A program made the position numbers and the translations under genes. Shown here in pieces: positions 50,169 to 59,331 of a DNA stretch of 64,000 bases (positions are counted from its first letter, which is position 1; the number at the start of each line of letters is the position of its first letter). Location of the stretch: assembly GCA_963780655.1 (NCBI GenBank), contig CAWACP010000004.1:806001-870000 (forward strand), read 5' to 3'. The notes beneath the pieces were generated by a model that had not been told where the DNA came from, searched no databases, and saw only the letters and a list, made by a program, of their open reading frames with translations. The stretch is from CAWACP01 sp963780655. GTDB taxonomy: Bacteria > Acidobacteriota > Terriglobia > Bryobacterales > Bryobacteraceae.

Positions 50169-50990
50169 TCAGCGGGCGGCCGGCACTGAAAAATCCCATA
50201 TTTGGATATCCAGCTGACCCTCGGTGTATTGGACTACAGCATACTCGCCCGGCGCAAGCGGCTTGAGCGGCCAGATCTTATACACATCCGGGGCCACCTG
50301 ATAGCGGAAGATGTTCACCTCGTCGCGCTGCTCGCCGCTTTCGTCGCTCACCTGAATAGTGGTCACCTTCTCGACAATACGCTTGTCTTTCTGCGGCGTC
50401 AGCTTCACGATGCCGAAACGCTCCGGCGCGGAGAGGCGGATGTAGAATTCGGGGGTCGGGCCGTGCACCACCGTCTTCGCATGCTCGCCTTCCAGTTCCA
50501 CTACGCCTTTACCGGGGACTATGGGAATCGGCGAGATCACCTGCAGCGCCTTGCGCTTTTTCGATCTGGCCAGAGTCGATTCGGCCTGCTTCACCGGTTC
50601 GATGGACGAACCGTTGACGTAGTACACGCCCGGGTCCTGCGGGACGCGCTCGATTTCGTGGTTGAGCTCGCGCTCGGCTTTCTCTTCGGCGTCGGCCTGC
50701 TTCGTGTTCTCCTTCTCGTCGTCCTCGCGCCGCTGAATCTCGGCCTCGGTCTTCTTCAGGTCCACCAGATCGAGCGGAACCTCTTCCCACTGGCTGCGCT
50801 CCACGCTGTAGAACTTCACGCGATCGCCTTCCACGTTGTATTGGCTGACAAGGTGGTAATTGCCGTCTTTCAGGTAAAGGCGGACGTTGTCGGCCCAGAG
50901 CAGGGCGGCAGCCGCGAAAAACACGGCCAGAGCACGAATCGGTCTGCAGGCGAAAACGCCTGCTCCACAACAGCTAATCATTGACTTCAA
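50169..50990 (-). CDS. Hypothetical exported protein
   Basis: 273 residues. A hydrophobic stretch (IRALAVFFAAAALLWAD) acts as signal or anchor; then comes a small beta domain (RLYLKDGNYHLVSQYNVEGD) and a charged helical region (AEIQRREDDEKENTKQADAE, continuing to about 120). The C-terminal half is beta-rich (EFYIRLSAPERFGIVKLTPQ, PLAPGEYAVVQYTEGQLDIQ). No known family. The first 15 residues are encoded by a palindromic repeat (50946-50963) and overlap the end of the M50 gene by 17 bp; the true start may be a later codon such as GTG at 50924-50922. It is translationally linked to the M50 gene. Confidence 0.7.
   Translation of the reverse strand: MKSMISCCGAGVFACRPIRALAVFFAAAALLWADNVRLYLKDGNYHLVSQYNVEGDRVKFYSVERSQWEEVPLDLVDLKKTEAEIQRREDDEKENTKQADAEEKAERELNHEIERVPQDPGVYYVNGSSIEPVKQAESTLARSKKRKALQVISPIPIVPGKGVVELEGEHAKTVVHGPTPEFYIRLSAPERFGIVKLTPQKDKRIVEKVTTIQVSDESGEQRDEVNIFRYQVAPDVYKIWPLKPLAPGEYAVVQYTEGQLDIQIWDFSVPAAR
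50946..50963. repeat. Palindromic repeat at the start of the 50169-50990 gene
   Basis: GCAGGCGAAAACGCCTGC, identical to one arm of the 20862-20931 repeat, translated as part of the N-terminus if ATG 50990 is used. Confidence 0.7.
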
Positions 50991-52113
50991 CCGGCGCGGC
51001 GGCTGGCTCCGGCTGCATTCCGAAACGCCGCAGCATCAGGAACTGGGAAACGTTTTCCGCCGTCAGCAGACCGACCAGGTTGTCCTCTTCGTCCATCACC
51101 AGCGCGCAGGAGCCCGACTGCGCCATCTGCGGCAGCACCTCGGCCAGGTCCTGATCGGGAGAGAAGCGTAGCGGGTTGCGGTCCATGGCCACGCTGACGT
51201 ACGCGTCCTGTCCCTCGCGCGCCATGGCGCGTAACAGCGCGTTTCGGCCGAGCAATCCCAGAATCTGGTTCCCGTAGACGACCGGGAAATCCTGCTGCGA
51301 TGTGGCCAGAAGCAGGTTGGCCGCATCGCGCACCGTGCTGCCGTGCGAGAGTGTGTGAAATTCGCTGACCATCGCGGTGCGGATGGGCATGCCCGCGGTG
51401 AGTGTTCGCCCCATCGCCGCCGCGTTCTCCTGCGCCGCGCCCAGATAGATGAAGAACGCAACGAATACCAGCAGATAATGCTGGGCCAGCAGACCGTAGA
51501 AGGCCATCGCAATGGCCAGCAGAATACCCGCTCGCGACGCAATGCGCGTCGACTCATTCTCGGATTTGAAGCGGGCCAGCACCGAGCGGAGCATACGGCC
51601 GCCGTCCATGGGGAAAGCCGGGATCAGATTGAATACCGCGAGGATCAGGTTGCCCAGCGCGATCCGCTCGATGAGATTCATGTCGGTGGGCTGCACCAGG
51701 CCGGCAAAGCCGATCAGCGAATGCCGGTAGAGCAGGATGCCGAACATGACGCCGGCGATAGCGAAGTTCACGGCCGGGCCCGCCATTGCGATCCAGAACT
51801 CCTCGCTGGGCCGCGGATCGCGCGCCATCCTCGAAACGCCTCCGATTGGAAACATTACGATTTCCAGAGTGCGGATGCCATAACGGCCTCCCACGAAGGC
51901 GTGCGCGAGCTCGTGGAGCAGCACCGATGCGAACAGCGCAACCAGGTAGAGAACGTAATAAACCACCGACTGGCTGCCGCTGAGCCCGGTGACGATGAGA
52001 AACGCCAGCAGGATGACGAAGGTGAAGTGCAGTCGGATGGGAACGCCCACCAGCCGGAACGACCAGAGTGATCCCTGCGTGGACACGGGCGAGCTTTGCT
52101 CAGGTTGCGACAT
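50974..52113 (-). CDS. Site-2-protease-like M50 zinc metalloprotease with CBS pair
   Basis: 379 residues. Intramembrane metalloprotease of the M50B group. Zinc ligands HELAH (His67, Glu68, His71) and the third ligand in NLIPAFPMDGGRML (about 160-174) are intact, on at least five membrane helices (about 25-225). Two CBS domains fill about 240-365 (TAMVSEFHTLSHGSTVRDAA and VAMDRNPLRFSPDQDLAEVL), which in this group bind adenosine nucleotides and gate activity. Substrates are often anti-sigma factors or signal-peptide remnants. The next gene on the strand overlaps its end. Confidence 0.9.
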   Translation of the reverse strand: MSQPEQSSPVSTQGSLWSFRLVGVPIRLHFTFVILLAFLIVTGLSGSQSVVYYVLYLVALFASVLLHELAHAFVGGRYGIRTLEIVMFPIGGVSRMARDPRPSEEFWIAMAGPAVNFAIAGVMFGILLYRHSLIGFAGLVQPTDMNLIERIALGNLILAVFNLIPAFPMDGGRMLRSVLARFKSENESTRIASRAGILLAIAMAFYGLLAQHYLLVFVAFFIYLGAAQENAAAMGRTLTAGMPIRTAMVSEFHTLSHGSTVRDAANLLLATSQQDFPVVYGNQILGLLGRNALLRAMAREGQDAYVSVAMDRNPLRFSPDQDLAEVLPQMAQSGSCALVMDEEDNLVGLLTAENVSQFLMLRRFGMQPEPAAAPVEVND

Positions 52114-52466
52114 TCCCTCAGCACTAATCTACCGCAGTGGAGAGACTCCGCTGGCAGTGATTCCCTCCCGCTCGCGTTCCAGGGCGAACCACGGCGGGAG
52201 CCGACTGGGCACTCTGACTTAATATCGGAAATAATTCGGCTCAATACCGGGGGGGTTCTCACCAGGAATGTCCCGGGACCCTGGTACCAATGTTCTGCAA
52301 GCCTCCTGTCTTTCGAGGCTTACAGAGTCAGCGAACTTTGGGCACCCTGGTCCGTGTGAGCGAAATAACCCAGACAAATCAGCCCGCCCAGACACAATTT
52401 TTCTCACTGAACCGTCCGATTGAAGGATTAGTCGTGGCGCAGGGCCGCGTGGGGCAGGCCGGGGAC
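52114..52466. other. Intergenic region between divergent genes, no gene seen
   Basis: 353 bp between the M50 protease (minus) and the secreted protein at 52467 (plus). A short inverted pair ACCAGG/CCTGGT lies near 52262-52285. No promoter or known riboswitch could be identified by eye. Confidence 0.4.
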
Positions 52467-53012
52467 ATGTCAAAGCGTTGTTGGATTCCAGCTCTCGCCG
52501 TCGCGTTCAGCCTGCCCACGGCTCGTGCCGCGGTCTTCCCACGATTTTCCGTGGAAGACCTGGTGGCTCGGTCGGAGGTGATCGCACAGGCCGAGGTCGG
52601 GCGATCATGGACGGCCTGGGATAACAAACACAAATTCATCTGGACGCATTACGAACTGAAGATTGCGGATTCGATTCGCGGGGATGGAACCACGGTGGTG
52701 GTCAGCGAGCCCGGCGGAAAGCTGGACGGCATCGAGCAGCAGTTCGACGGCGTGTTGTCGTGGACTCCCGGCGCGCGGGTGCTGGTGTTTCTGTATCGAA
52801 CTCCGATAGGGTATCTCCGCACGGTCGGCGGTCCGCAGGGCCGGCTGAACGTGGATGCGGACCAGCGCGTGCGCGCGCACCTGCAGAACGCCGAACTTAC
52901 AGGCTCCGGAGGCACGCCGCTGAGCGCGATCGAAGGCATGCCGGTGGAACGGTTGAAGAGCAGTTTGCGTTCGCTTGCCCGCGAGCTGCCGGCGCGGAGG
53001 TCGGGACAGTGA
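52467..53012 (+). CDS. Hypothetical secreted protein preceding the matrixin-like protease
   Basis: 181 residues with a signal peptide (CWIPALAVAFSLPTARA). The body reads FSVEDLVARSEVIAQAEVGR, then FIWTHYELKIADSIRGDGTT and PGGKLDGIEQQFDGVLSWTP, a beta-rich domain that I recall beside secreted M10-type proteases in Acidobacteria. Start ATG 52467 is chosen for the signal peptide; the open frame continues upstream without one. Its TGA overlaps the ATG of the protease gene (TGATG), so the two are coupled and probably act together, for example as inhibitor, chaperone or substrate adaptor (inference). Confidence 0.72.
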   Translation: MSKRCWIPALAVAFSLPTARAAVFPRFSVEDLVARSEVIAQAEVGRSWTAWDNKHKFIWTHYELKIADSIRGDGTTVVVSEPGGKLDGIEQQFDGVLSWTPGARVLVFLYRTPIGYLRTVGGPQGRLNVDADQRVRAHLQNAELTGSGGTPLSAIEGMPVERLKSSLRSLARELPARRSGQ

Positions 53013-55153
53013 TGCGCGTCCGACTGCTCCACGGCTTGTTCTCGGCCCTGCTGGCAACCGCATCCGCGCAGGCCGCCATTCACCGCGTCAACTCCGCGGG
53101 CTCGCCGCTTTACCGCACGGATGCGTCCAATATCCGGTTCTACGTGAGCAACTCGCTCCAGCCCGGGGCCACGAATTCGAGCGGGAAAGTGGTGATTACC
53201 GCCGGCAGCGACGTCCTGGGCGCCGCTAATCGCGCCGCCGCCCACTGGAACAGCGTGGGCTCGAGCGCCGCTCACTTTGCCGCCATGCAAACGACGCCGG
53301 CTTCGAACGACCCGGCGGATGGGAAATCCACCATCACCATCGAAGACACTCCGGAGAATCGCAGCGTAGTGGGTTCGGCGCTGGCCATTACGGTGATCTC
53401 CACCGACGGAAACGGGGCTATCATCGACAGCGACATCATCCTCAGCCCCGATCCGACCGACAACGGCTCGCCGGCGCCATTCTCGACCCAGGCGACCCCG
53501 GGGACCTTCGATCTGGAGGCCGTGATCGCGCACGAGCTGGGGCACGCGCTCGGAGAAGATCATACCGGCGCCCTCTCGGCGATTATGTATGCGGCGCGCC
53601 ATGCTCTCGAAAACAACGCCGGATTCCCCGATGCCACGCCCGACGACAGCCTGTCAGCGGACGAAGTCTCATTTGCGACAACCGTCTATCCAGCCGCCGG
53701 CGCGGCCGGGCAGTTCGGATCCATTTCCGGAACCGTCATGTCCACCTCCGGCGCGCCGCTCGGAAGGGCCGCGGTCATCGCCACGGAATTGACATCGGGA
53801 AAGGTCCTCTGCGCTCTGACTGCCGCTGACGGTACATACTCGATGGCGTCGGCTCCTCCCGGAACGTATCGCGTCTACACCCAGCCGCTCGGCGGGCTGT
53901 TTCCGGAGCTCACCATTTACTCGCTCACGGGCCAACCGGCAGCCTCGAATTTCAAAACGACATTCTTTGGCGGGAACAATTCGCCGGCATCGCTGAATGT
54001 GGCCGCGGGCCAGAGCGCGGCCGCCGGCATCACCGCCGCGGACGGCACGGATTCCGTATCGATCCAGGCAATGGGAACGCTCTCCCTCAACGGCCTGAAC
54101 TTCCGGGGAGCTTTCACCGGGGTCGCGCTGAAACCAGCCCAGAAGGCGACCGTGCTGCTCTGGGGTCCCGGAATCGATGGCACGCTGGGCGTTCAGAACG
54201 TCGTCGTTCTCGGACCGCTCGTCAAAGTGCTGAGCGCGGGCCCCGCTCCGTCATGGATTGGCAAGGTGAACGGCTGGCAACCGCTCCAGGTGACCCTCGA
54301 TATTTCCGCTGCCGGCAGCCGCGCCGACCTGACTATGGGGATCACGAAAAACGGCGACTTCGGATTCGCGGCTGCTGCCGTTGAAATCGCGCCGGGCAGT
54401 TCCACGGCTGTTTTCGACGTGACCCAGATGAAGAATGCCGGCAGCTACAGCCCCGGCGCGGTGGCTCCGGGAGAGATGTTCGCGCTCTTCGGAAGCGGAC
54501 TCGGGCCCGCTCAGGGCGCTACGCTCACCATGGCCACGTCCGATACGCTGTCCACTCAGATCGGCGGCGTGCAGGTGCTCTTTGACGGCGTTGCCGCTCC
54601 GCTGATATACGCCTCCAACGGACAGATCAACGGCATCGTGCCTTTCGAGGTAGCGGGGAAAGCGCAGACGAGCGTCGTGGTGGAGTTTAACCAGGCGCCT
54701 TCGAGCGCTGTGACCATACCCGTCGAGGACTCCATTCCTTCCATCTTCACCGCCGATTACTCGGGCGCGGGACAGGGCGCAATCCTCAACCAGGACAATG
54801 TCACGCCGAACTCGGCAGGCCATCCGGCTCACCCAGGTGACAGGATTGTCGTCTACGCTACCGGCTTCGGCCAGACGAATCCGGCTGGAACCGATGGACT
54901 GCTCTCGAAGACGGTCTTCCCGAAGCCGCTGCTCAACGTCACTGCGCAGGTAAGCGGAACTGCCGCGGCTGTGAAGTACGCCGGCGCTGCTCCAGGATAC
55001 GTCGCGGGCTTTATGCAGGTGAACGTGGTTGTACCGTGCACGGTAACGCCCGGCCCGAGCGTCCCGATTGCCCTGCAGGTTGGAAACAATCAATCGCAGG
55101 CCGGTGTTACGATTGCGGTGACCGGTCCACTGAATGCGCAAGCTTGCCCGTAG
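53012..55153 (+). CDS. Secreted matrixin-like zinc protease with Solibacter-type C-terminal domain
   Basis: 713 residues from ATG 53012. Signal peptide RVRLLHGLFSALLATASA; metzincin active site HELGHALGEDH (174-184) followed by the Met-turn-like SAIMYAA; a carboxypeptidase-regulatory-like domain at about 230-320 (GSISGTVMSTSGAPLGRAAV). The C-terminal 240 residues match the TIGR03437-type domain (AGSYSPGAVAPGEMFALFGS, QVLFDGVAAPLIYASNGQIN, VVYATGFGQTNPAGTDG). That domain is largely confined to Bryobacterales, where it ends hundreds of exported proteins. Likely degrades proteins outside the cell. The 3' end overlaps the membrane protein gene by 20 bp. Confidence 0.88.
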   Translation: MRVRLLHGLFSALLATASAQAAIHRVNSAGSPLYRTDASNIRFYVSNSLQPGATNSSGKVVITAGSDVLGAANRAAAHWNSVGSSAAHFAAMQTTPASNDPADGKSTITIEDTPENRSVVGSALAITVISTDGNGAIIDSDIILSPDPTDNGSPAPFSTQATPGTFDLEAVIAHELGHALGEDHTGALSAIMYAARHALENNAGFPDATPDDSLSADEVSFATTVYPAAGAAGQFGSISGTVMSTSGAPLGRAAVIATELTSGKVLCALTAADGTYSMASAPPGTYRVYTQPLGGLFPELTIYSLTGQPAASNFKTTFFGGNNSPASLNVAAGQSAAAGITAADGTDSVSIQAMGTLSLNGLNFRGAFTGVALKPAQKATVLLWGPGIDGTLGVQNVVVLGPLVKVLSAGPAPSWIGKVNGWQPLQVTLDISAAGSRADLTMGITKNGDFGFAAAAVEIAPGSSTAVFDVTQMKNAGSYSPGAVAPGEMFALFGSGLGPAQGATLTMATSDTLSTQIGGVQVLFDGVAAPLIYASNGQINGIVPFEVAGKAQTSVVVEFNQAPSSAVTIPVEDSIPSIFTADYSGAGQGAILNQDNVTPNSAGHPAHPGDRIVVYATGFGQTNPAGTDGLLSKTVFPKPLLNVTAQVSGTAAAVKYAGAAPGYVAGFMQVNVVVPCTVTPGPSVPIALQVGNNQSQAGVTIAVTGPLNAQACP

Positions 55154-57149
55154 CCTGCCACTGTGCTGTATTCTGTTCGCCATTAACGCCATAATCTGCT
55201 GGCCGCTGTTTCGCTACGAGTATCTGGATAACTTCCAGTCAAACGAAGGCGTGTTCATGGCCATTGGCCGCTTTCTTCGGGAGAACTTCCCGCACACCGC
55301 CTGGTTTCCATGGCTGGATGCGGGTCTGCCCATCGAGAATGCGTACTTTCCTCTCGTACCTGCTCTTACCGCATTGGCGTCGCTGGCCGCTCACTGCTCC
55401 GCCGCACGGGCGTTGCACGCCCTCACCGCGCTCGCCTACTGCCTGGGGCCGGTGTTCCTGTTTCTGTTTGCTCGGCGGCTCTCCGGCCGCGTTTGGCCGT
55501 CGTTCGCGGCGGGGCTGCTGTGGTCTGTCGTCGCGCTTTCGGCGGTGATACCGAAGATATTCGCGGAAATGGGAACATTCGCGGGCAGCCGCCGTTTGCA
55601 GACCATTGTCTTTTACGGAGAGGTCCCGCACAACTTCGCTCTCAGCATGTTGCCGCTGGCTTTGTTCGTGCTCGCGGGACCGCGGGGCCGCGCGCCTCTG
55701 CGAAGATTCGCGCTCTCGGTTTTCGCTGTCGCCGCCGTGATGCTGTCGAATGCGTTCGGCATCGTAGCGTTGGGGATTTGCTGCGCGCTGCTGTTCCTGT
55801 CCACCGATGACCTTCACTGGCGCGACTTACTAACTCCCTTCGCTATTCTGGCGGCAGGTTACCTGCTGATCTGTCGCTTTCTGCCGCCGTCACTCATCGC
55901 GCTGATACGGACTAACTCGCAGGTCTCCGGCGGCGATTATCGAGTTACTCTCAGGACCAGGATCGCGGGCTTGTTATTCCTTTCGGTAACTGCCGGGCTA
56001 TGGCTGCTTACTCGCCGCTTGCGGGAGCGGATGCTGCGCTTCGCCATTCTGGCAGCGGCGGTTTTCGGCGGAATGGCGGCGCTCGAATTGCACGCGGGAA
56101 TCAGCTTTCTGCCCCAGCCGCACCGGTATCACCTGGAAATGGGGATGGCGCTGTGCCTCGTCACGGCATTCGCGCTCGAGCCGCTGGTCCGGCGCGTGCC
56201 CCCAAACGGCATGCGCGTGCTTGCCGTTGCAGCCGTTCTCGCCACGGCATGGCTGGTCGCCCAAAACTGCGCTTTTCGGGGCCGCTTCACTCATCCCGTG
56301 GATATCGCCGGTACGGTGGCGTTCCGGCAGTCGCGATGGATTGGCGAGCACCTGCCCGGCCAGCGCGTCTTCGTCACCGGCGAGAACGAGTTCTGGCTCA
56401 ACCTGTGGGCCGATAACCCGCAGCTCAGCGCAGGCATCGAATCCACGGCGCCCAACCCGATGCAGCTCGTCGCCGTCTACATCATCGACTCGGGACAGAA
56501 CGCCGGCGCGGACGACGGCCCCATTTCGGTGCTTTGGCTGAAGGCGTTCGGCTGCGGCGCGGTCACCGTGCCCGGCCCTGCATCTCGCGATTTCTTCAAG
56601 CCGGTGGCTCGCCCGCACAAGTTCGACGGCCTGCTGCCGCGCGTGTGGAGCGAGGCCGACGACTCGGTGTACTTTGTCCCGCGCCGGTCCACTTCGCTCG
56701 CTCACGTGATCCCGGTATCCGCGGTGATCAGCCGTCCGCCGATCCACGGTCTCGATGTCGAGCCATTACGGCCATATCTTACGGCGCTCGACGATCCGGC
56801 GCTGCCCCTTGCGCCGCTCGCCTGGCGCGATCCCACGCACGGGCGGATCTCCACGACAGTTGAACCTGGGCAGGTGGTCTCGGTTCAGATGAACTACGAC
56901 CCGGGCTGGCGCGCGACGACGCAAGGCCGCACGCTGCGCATCAGGCGCGACCCGCTCGGCATGATGATCGTGGAACCCGCCTGCGTTGGACAGTGCGACA
57001 TCGATCTGCATTTTGCCGGCGGACCCGAGCGCGCCGCTTGCTCCATCATGGCGTTGGTCACCGCCTGCCTGCTGCTGGTGATGCTCTGTGGCGCACGCTT
57101 CAGCGTGCTGGTGCGAGCTTCAGCTCGCGCTGCCCGGACTGTGGGCTGA
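55134..57149 (+). CDS. Large polytopic membrane protein, YfhO/glycosyltransferase-C-like
   Basis: 671 residues with about eleven membrane helices in the first 420 residues and another near the C-terminus (CSIMALVTACLLLVMLCGA). An early loop EYLDNFQSNEGVFMAIGRFL followed by PWLDAGLPIENAYFPLVPAL is typical of lipid-linked sugar transferases with large outer loops. The outer domain (about 420-630) carries GYxxGW-like VQMNYDPGWRATTQGRTLRI. Substrate unknown. The final 19 residues come from a palindromic repeat (57088-57179), so they are unlikely to matter for the fold. Confidence 0.65.
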   Translation: MRKLARSLPLCCILFAINAIICWPLFRYEYLDNFQSNEGVFMAIGRFLRENFPHTAWFPWLDAGLPIENAYFPLVPALTALASLAAHCSAARALHALTALAYCLGPVFLFLFARRLSGRVWPSFAAGLLWSVVALSAVIPKIFAEMGTFAGSRRLQTIVFYGEVPHNFALSMLPLALFVLAGPRGRAPLRRFALSVFAVAAVMLSNAFGIVALGICCALLFLSTDDLHWRDLLTPFAILAAGYLLICRFLPPSLIALIRTNSQVSGGDYRVTLRTRIAGLLFLSVTAGLWLLTRRLRERMLRFAILAAAVFGGMAALELHAGISFLPQPHRYHLEMGMALCLVTAFALEPLVRRVPPNGMRVLAVAAVLATAWLVAQNCAFRGRFTHPVDIAGTVAFRQSRWIGEHLPGQRVFVTGENEFWLNLWADNPQLSAGIESTAPNPMQLVAVYIIDSGQNAGADDGPISVLWLKAFGCGAVTVPGPASRDFFKPVARPHKFDGLLPRVWSEADDSVYFVPRRSTSLAHVIPVSAVISRPPIHGLDVEPLRPYLTALDDPALPLAPLAWRDPTHGRISTTVEPGQVVSVQMNYDPGWRATTQGRTLRIRRDPLGMMIVEPACVGQCDIDLHFAGGPERAACSIMALVTACLLLVMLCGARFSVLVRASARAARTVG

Positions 57150-57179
57150 AGCCCACAGCAGCACGCTGAAGCGTGCGCC
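57088..57179. repeat. Composite four-hairpin repeat, copy 1
   Basis: Hairpins in order: CGCACGCTTCAGCGTG, GCGAGCTTCAGCTCGC, GTGGGCTGAAGCCCAC and CACGCTGAAGCGTGCG. Copy 2 at 61514-61610 has the same modules in reverse order and strand. Copy 1 contains the stop codon and last 19 codons of the membrane protein gene. Confidence 0.85.
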
Positions 57180-57209
57180 GCGCACCCTGCTAAAATCCGA
57201 TCAGACCCA

Positions 57210-58712
57210 ATGTTGTTTCGGAAGGTTCTGATCGCCAACCGTGGCGAGATCGCCGTCCGGGTGATACGGGCCCTGCGTGAGCTCGGCATCCCCAGCGTCG
57301 CCGTCTACTCCGACGCCGATCGAACCGCGTTGCATGTCCGTCTTGCCGACGAGGCCGCGCACATAGGCGGCACGCCCTCCACGGAGAGTTATCTCCGCAT
57401 CGACCGCGTGCTCGACGCTGCCGAGCGCCACGGCGCCGACGCCATCCATCCCGGTTACGGTTTTCTGAGCGAGAACGCGGAGTTCGCCGCGGCATGCGAG
57501 GACCGCGGCCTGGTCTTCGTCGGTCCGTCACCGTACTCGATCCGGCGGCTCGGTTCGAAAACGGAAGCGCGGAGGCTGGCGAAGCAGGCCGGCGTTCCCG
57601 TGGTTCCAGGAACTGAGGATCCAGCTACAAATATCGAAGAGGCGCGACGCATCGCGCGCGAGCTCGGTTACCCGGTAATGCTTAAGGCCGCGGCCGGCGG
57701 CGGCGGCAAGGGTATGCGCCGCGTAGACAGCGAGGATGCGCTCGAATCGGCCATTCGCGACGCGGCGAGCGAAGCGCAACGCTCCTTTGGCAGCGATGAG
57801 GTGTATCTCGAAAAGGCCATCGTCAATCCGCGGCACATCGAGATCCAGCTCATGGGCGACCGGCTCGGCAATGTCATCCACCTCGGCGAGCGCGAATGCT
57901 CCATGCAGCGCCGGCATCAGAAAGTGCTCGAGGAATCGCCCTCGCCGCTCACGGCGCTCTATCCGCATCTTCGTCACGAAATGGGCGCGGCGGCGGTGCG
58001 GCTGGCCCGCGCGGCAGGATACTCGAATGCTGGCACGGCGGAGTTCCTGGCCGATCAGGAAGGCCGCTTCTATTTCCTCGAGATGAACACGCGCCTGCAG
58101 GTGGAGCACCCCATTACCGAAGCGGTAACCGGACTCGATCTGGTCCATTTGCAGCTTCGCGCAGCCGCCGGCGAGCCGCTGGGCATCTCACAGGAACAGG
58201 TGCAGTGGCGCGGCGCGGCCATCGAGTGCCGCATCTACGCGGAGGATCCGGAGCACGGGTTCCTGCCGTCGCCGGGCGCCATGGTGCACCTTCGCGAGCC
58301 AGGAGGACCCGGCGTGCGCGTCGATTCGGGCGTATATCCGGGATGGAATGTTCCTCTCGATTACGACCCCATGCTGGCGAAGCTCATCGTGCATGCACAC
58401 GACAGACCGATGGCCATCGGGCGAGCCCTGCGTGCGTTGGCCGAGTACTCCGTGACGGGCGTCACGACGAACATTCCGTTCTTTCGCGATCTGCTGAACG
58501 ACGCCGAGTTTCAGGCCGGCCGGCTGCACACCGGATTCCTCAATGAATTCATGGCTCGCCGTCCGCAACCGGATCCGTCCGAAGGGCTCGACTTCATGGC
58601 GGCGGTGGTTTCCGCGGTGCACGCGCGCATGGCCAGCCCCGATCGCGGCGGCGCGAACCACAATGGCGCGAGCCGCTGGGTGACGGTGGGGCGGAAGGAA
58701 CCCCAGCGATGA
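57210..58712 (+). CDS. accC: Biotin carboxylase subunit of an acyl-CoA/acetyl-CoA carboxylase
   Basis: 500 residues, about 50 more than E. coli AccC. The BC N-domain starts FRKVLIANRGEIAVRVIRAL; the glycine-rich ATP loop is MLKAAAGGGGKGMRRV; biotin and bicarbonate residues lie in NTRLQVEHPITEAVTGLDLV and DYDPMLAKLIVHAHDR. The C-terminal 45 residues (ASPDRGGANHNGASRWVTVG) are an extra, mostly disordered stretch, as in BC subunits of multi-subunit acyl-CoA carboxylases. It overlaps the biotin-carrier gene by 4 bp (ATGA). No carboxyltransferase gene is in the window, so the acyl-CoA substrate cannot be told; the symbol is by domain only. Confidence 0.88.
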   Translation: MLFRKVLIANRGEIAVRVIRALRELGIPSVAVYSDADRTALHVRLADEAAHIGGTPSTESYLRIDRVLDAAERHGADAIHPGYGFLSENAEFAAACEDRGLVFVGPSPYSIRRLGSKTEARRLAKQAGVPVVPGTEDPATNIEEARRIARELGYPVMLKAAAGGGGKGMRRVDSEDALESAIRDAASEAQRSFGSDEVYLEKAIVNPRHIEIQLMGDRLGNVIHLGERECSMQRRHQKVLEESPSPLTALYPHLRHEMGAAAVRLARAAGYSNAGTAEFLADQEGRFYFLEMNTRLQVEHPITEAVTGLDLVHLQLRAAAGEPLGISQEQVQWRGAAIECRIYAEDPEHGFLPSPGAMVHLREPGGPGVRVDSGVYPGWNVPLDYDPMLAKLIVHAHDRPMAIGRALRALAEYSVTGVTTNIPFFRDLLNDAEFQAGRLHTGFLNEFMARRPQPDPSEGLDFMAAVVSAVHARMASPDRGGANHNGASRWVTVGRKEPQR

Positions 58713-59158
58713 AGTGGCATGTGGCGGTGGACAAGCGGCTGGTGGAGGTGGACCTTGCCGCGCTGCCTGACCTCTCCGAAGTGCAGCCCGGCGTTTATTC
58801 GGCGCTGCACGATGGCCGCAGCTATGAGCTGCTCATCACGCCGGTGAATGGTTCGTGGGCGGTGGATGTGGCCGGCAGGCGTCTGGTGGTGGATGCGAGC
58901 GATCCGCGCCGCGCCGGTCCACGCCGCAAGCGCGGACAGGAAGGCCGGCTGAATTTGACCGCGGCAATGCCAGGCAAAGTGGTTCGGACGCTGGTGCAGG
59001 CGGGCGACGAAGTCACGGCCGGTCAGGGCATCGTCGTGGTTGAGGCAATGAAGATGCAGAACGAGGTGAAAGCGCCGCGCGCCGGCCGCATCGTGGCGGT
59101 GCTGGTGAAGCCCGGCGGGACGATTTCCGCGGGCGAAGTATTGGCGACCATGGAGTAG
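58709..59158 (+). CDS. Biotin carboxyl carrier protein
   Basis: 149 residues. The C-terminal 75 residues are a biotinyl domain with EAMKMQNEVKAPRAGRI; the lysine at 115 is the biotin site. The N-terminal half (KWHVAVDKRLVEVDLAALPD, RSYELLITPVNGSWAVDVAG) is the BT-like adaptor found in acyl-CoA carboxylase alpha chains, here split from the carboxylase domain into its own gene. It is coupled to the biotin carboxylase by a 4-bp overlap, and together they equal the alpha subunit of propionyl- or methylcrotonyl-type carboxylases. Confidence 0.88.
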   Translation: MKWHVAVDKRLVEVDLAALPDLSEVQPGVYSALHDGRSYELLITPVNGSWAVDVAGRRLVVDASDPRRAGPRRKRGQEGRLNLTAAMPGKVVRTLVQAGDEVTAGQGIVVVEAMKMQNEVKAPRAGRIVAVLVKPGGTISAGEVLATME

Positions 59159-59190
59159 GCCCGCCCCCCCTTGAAAATGTAGCTTCGGCT

Positions 59191-59277
59191 CCGTGGGGCA
59201 GACGATCGGGTTTTGTCGTCTGCCATGCCCGGGCACTCGAACAGGCAGACGACATAAACCGATCGTCTGCCCCACGG
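59191..59277. repeat. Long imperfect palindrome upstream of the GH3 gene
   Basis: 34-bp arms (59191-59224 and 59244-59277) match at 32 of 34 positions as inverted copies, with a 19-bp centre. Each arm also holds GGGGCAGACGATCGG. Lies in the 173-bp gap before the GH3 gene. Confidence 0.8.
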
Positions 59278-59331
59278 GGAGGCGAAGCTGGCCTGTTAAC
59301 ACGTCCTGCCCGCGCAGCGTCGGCATTAACT

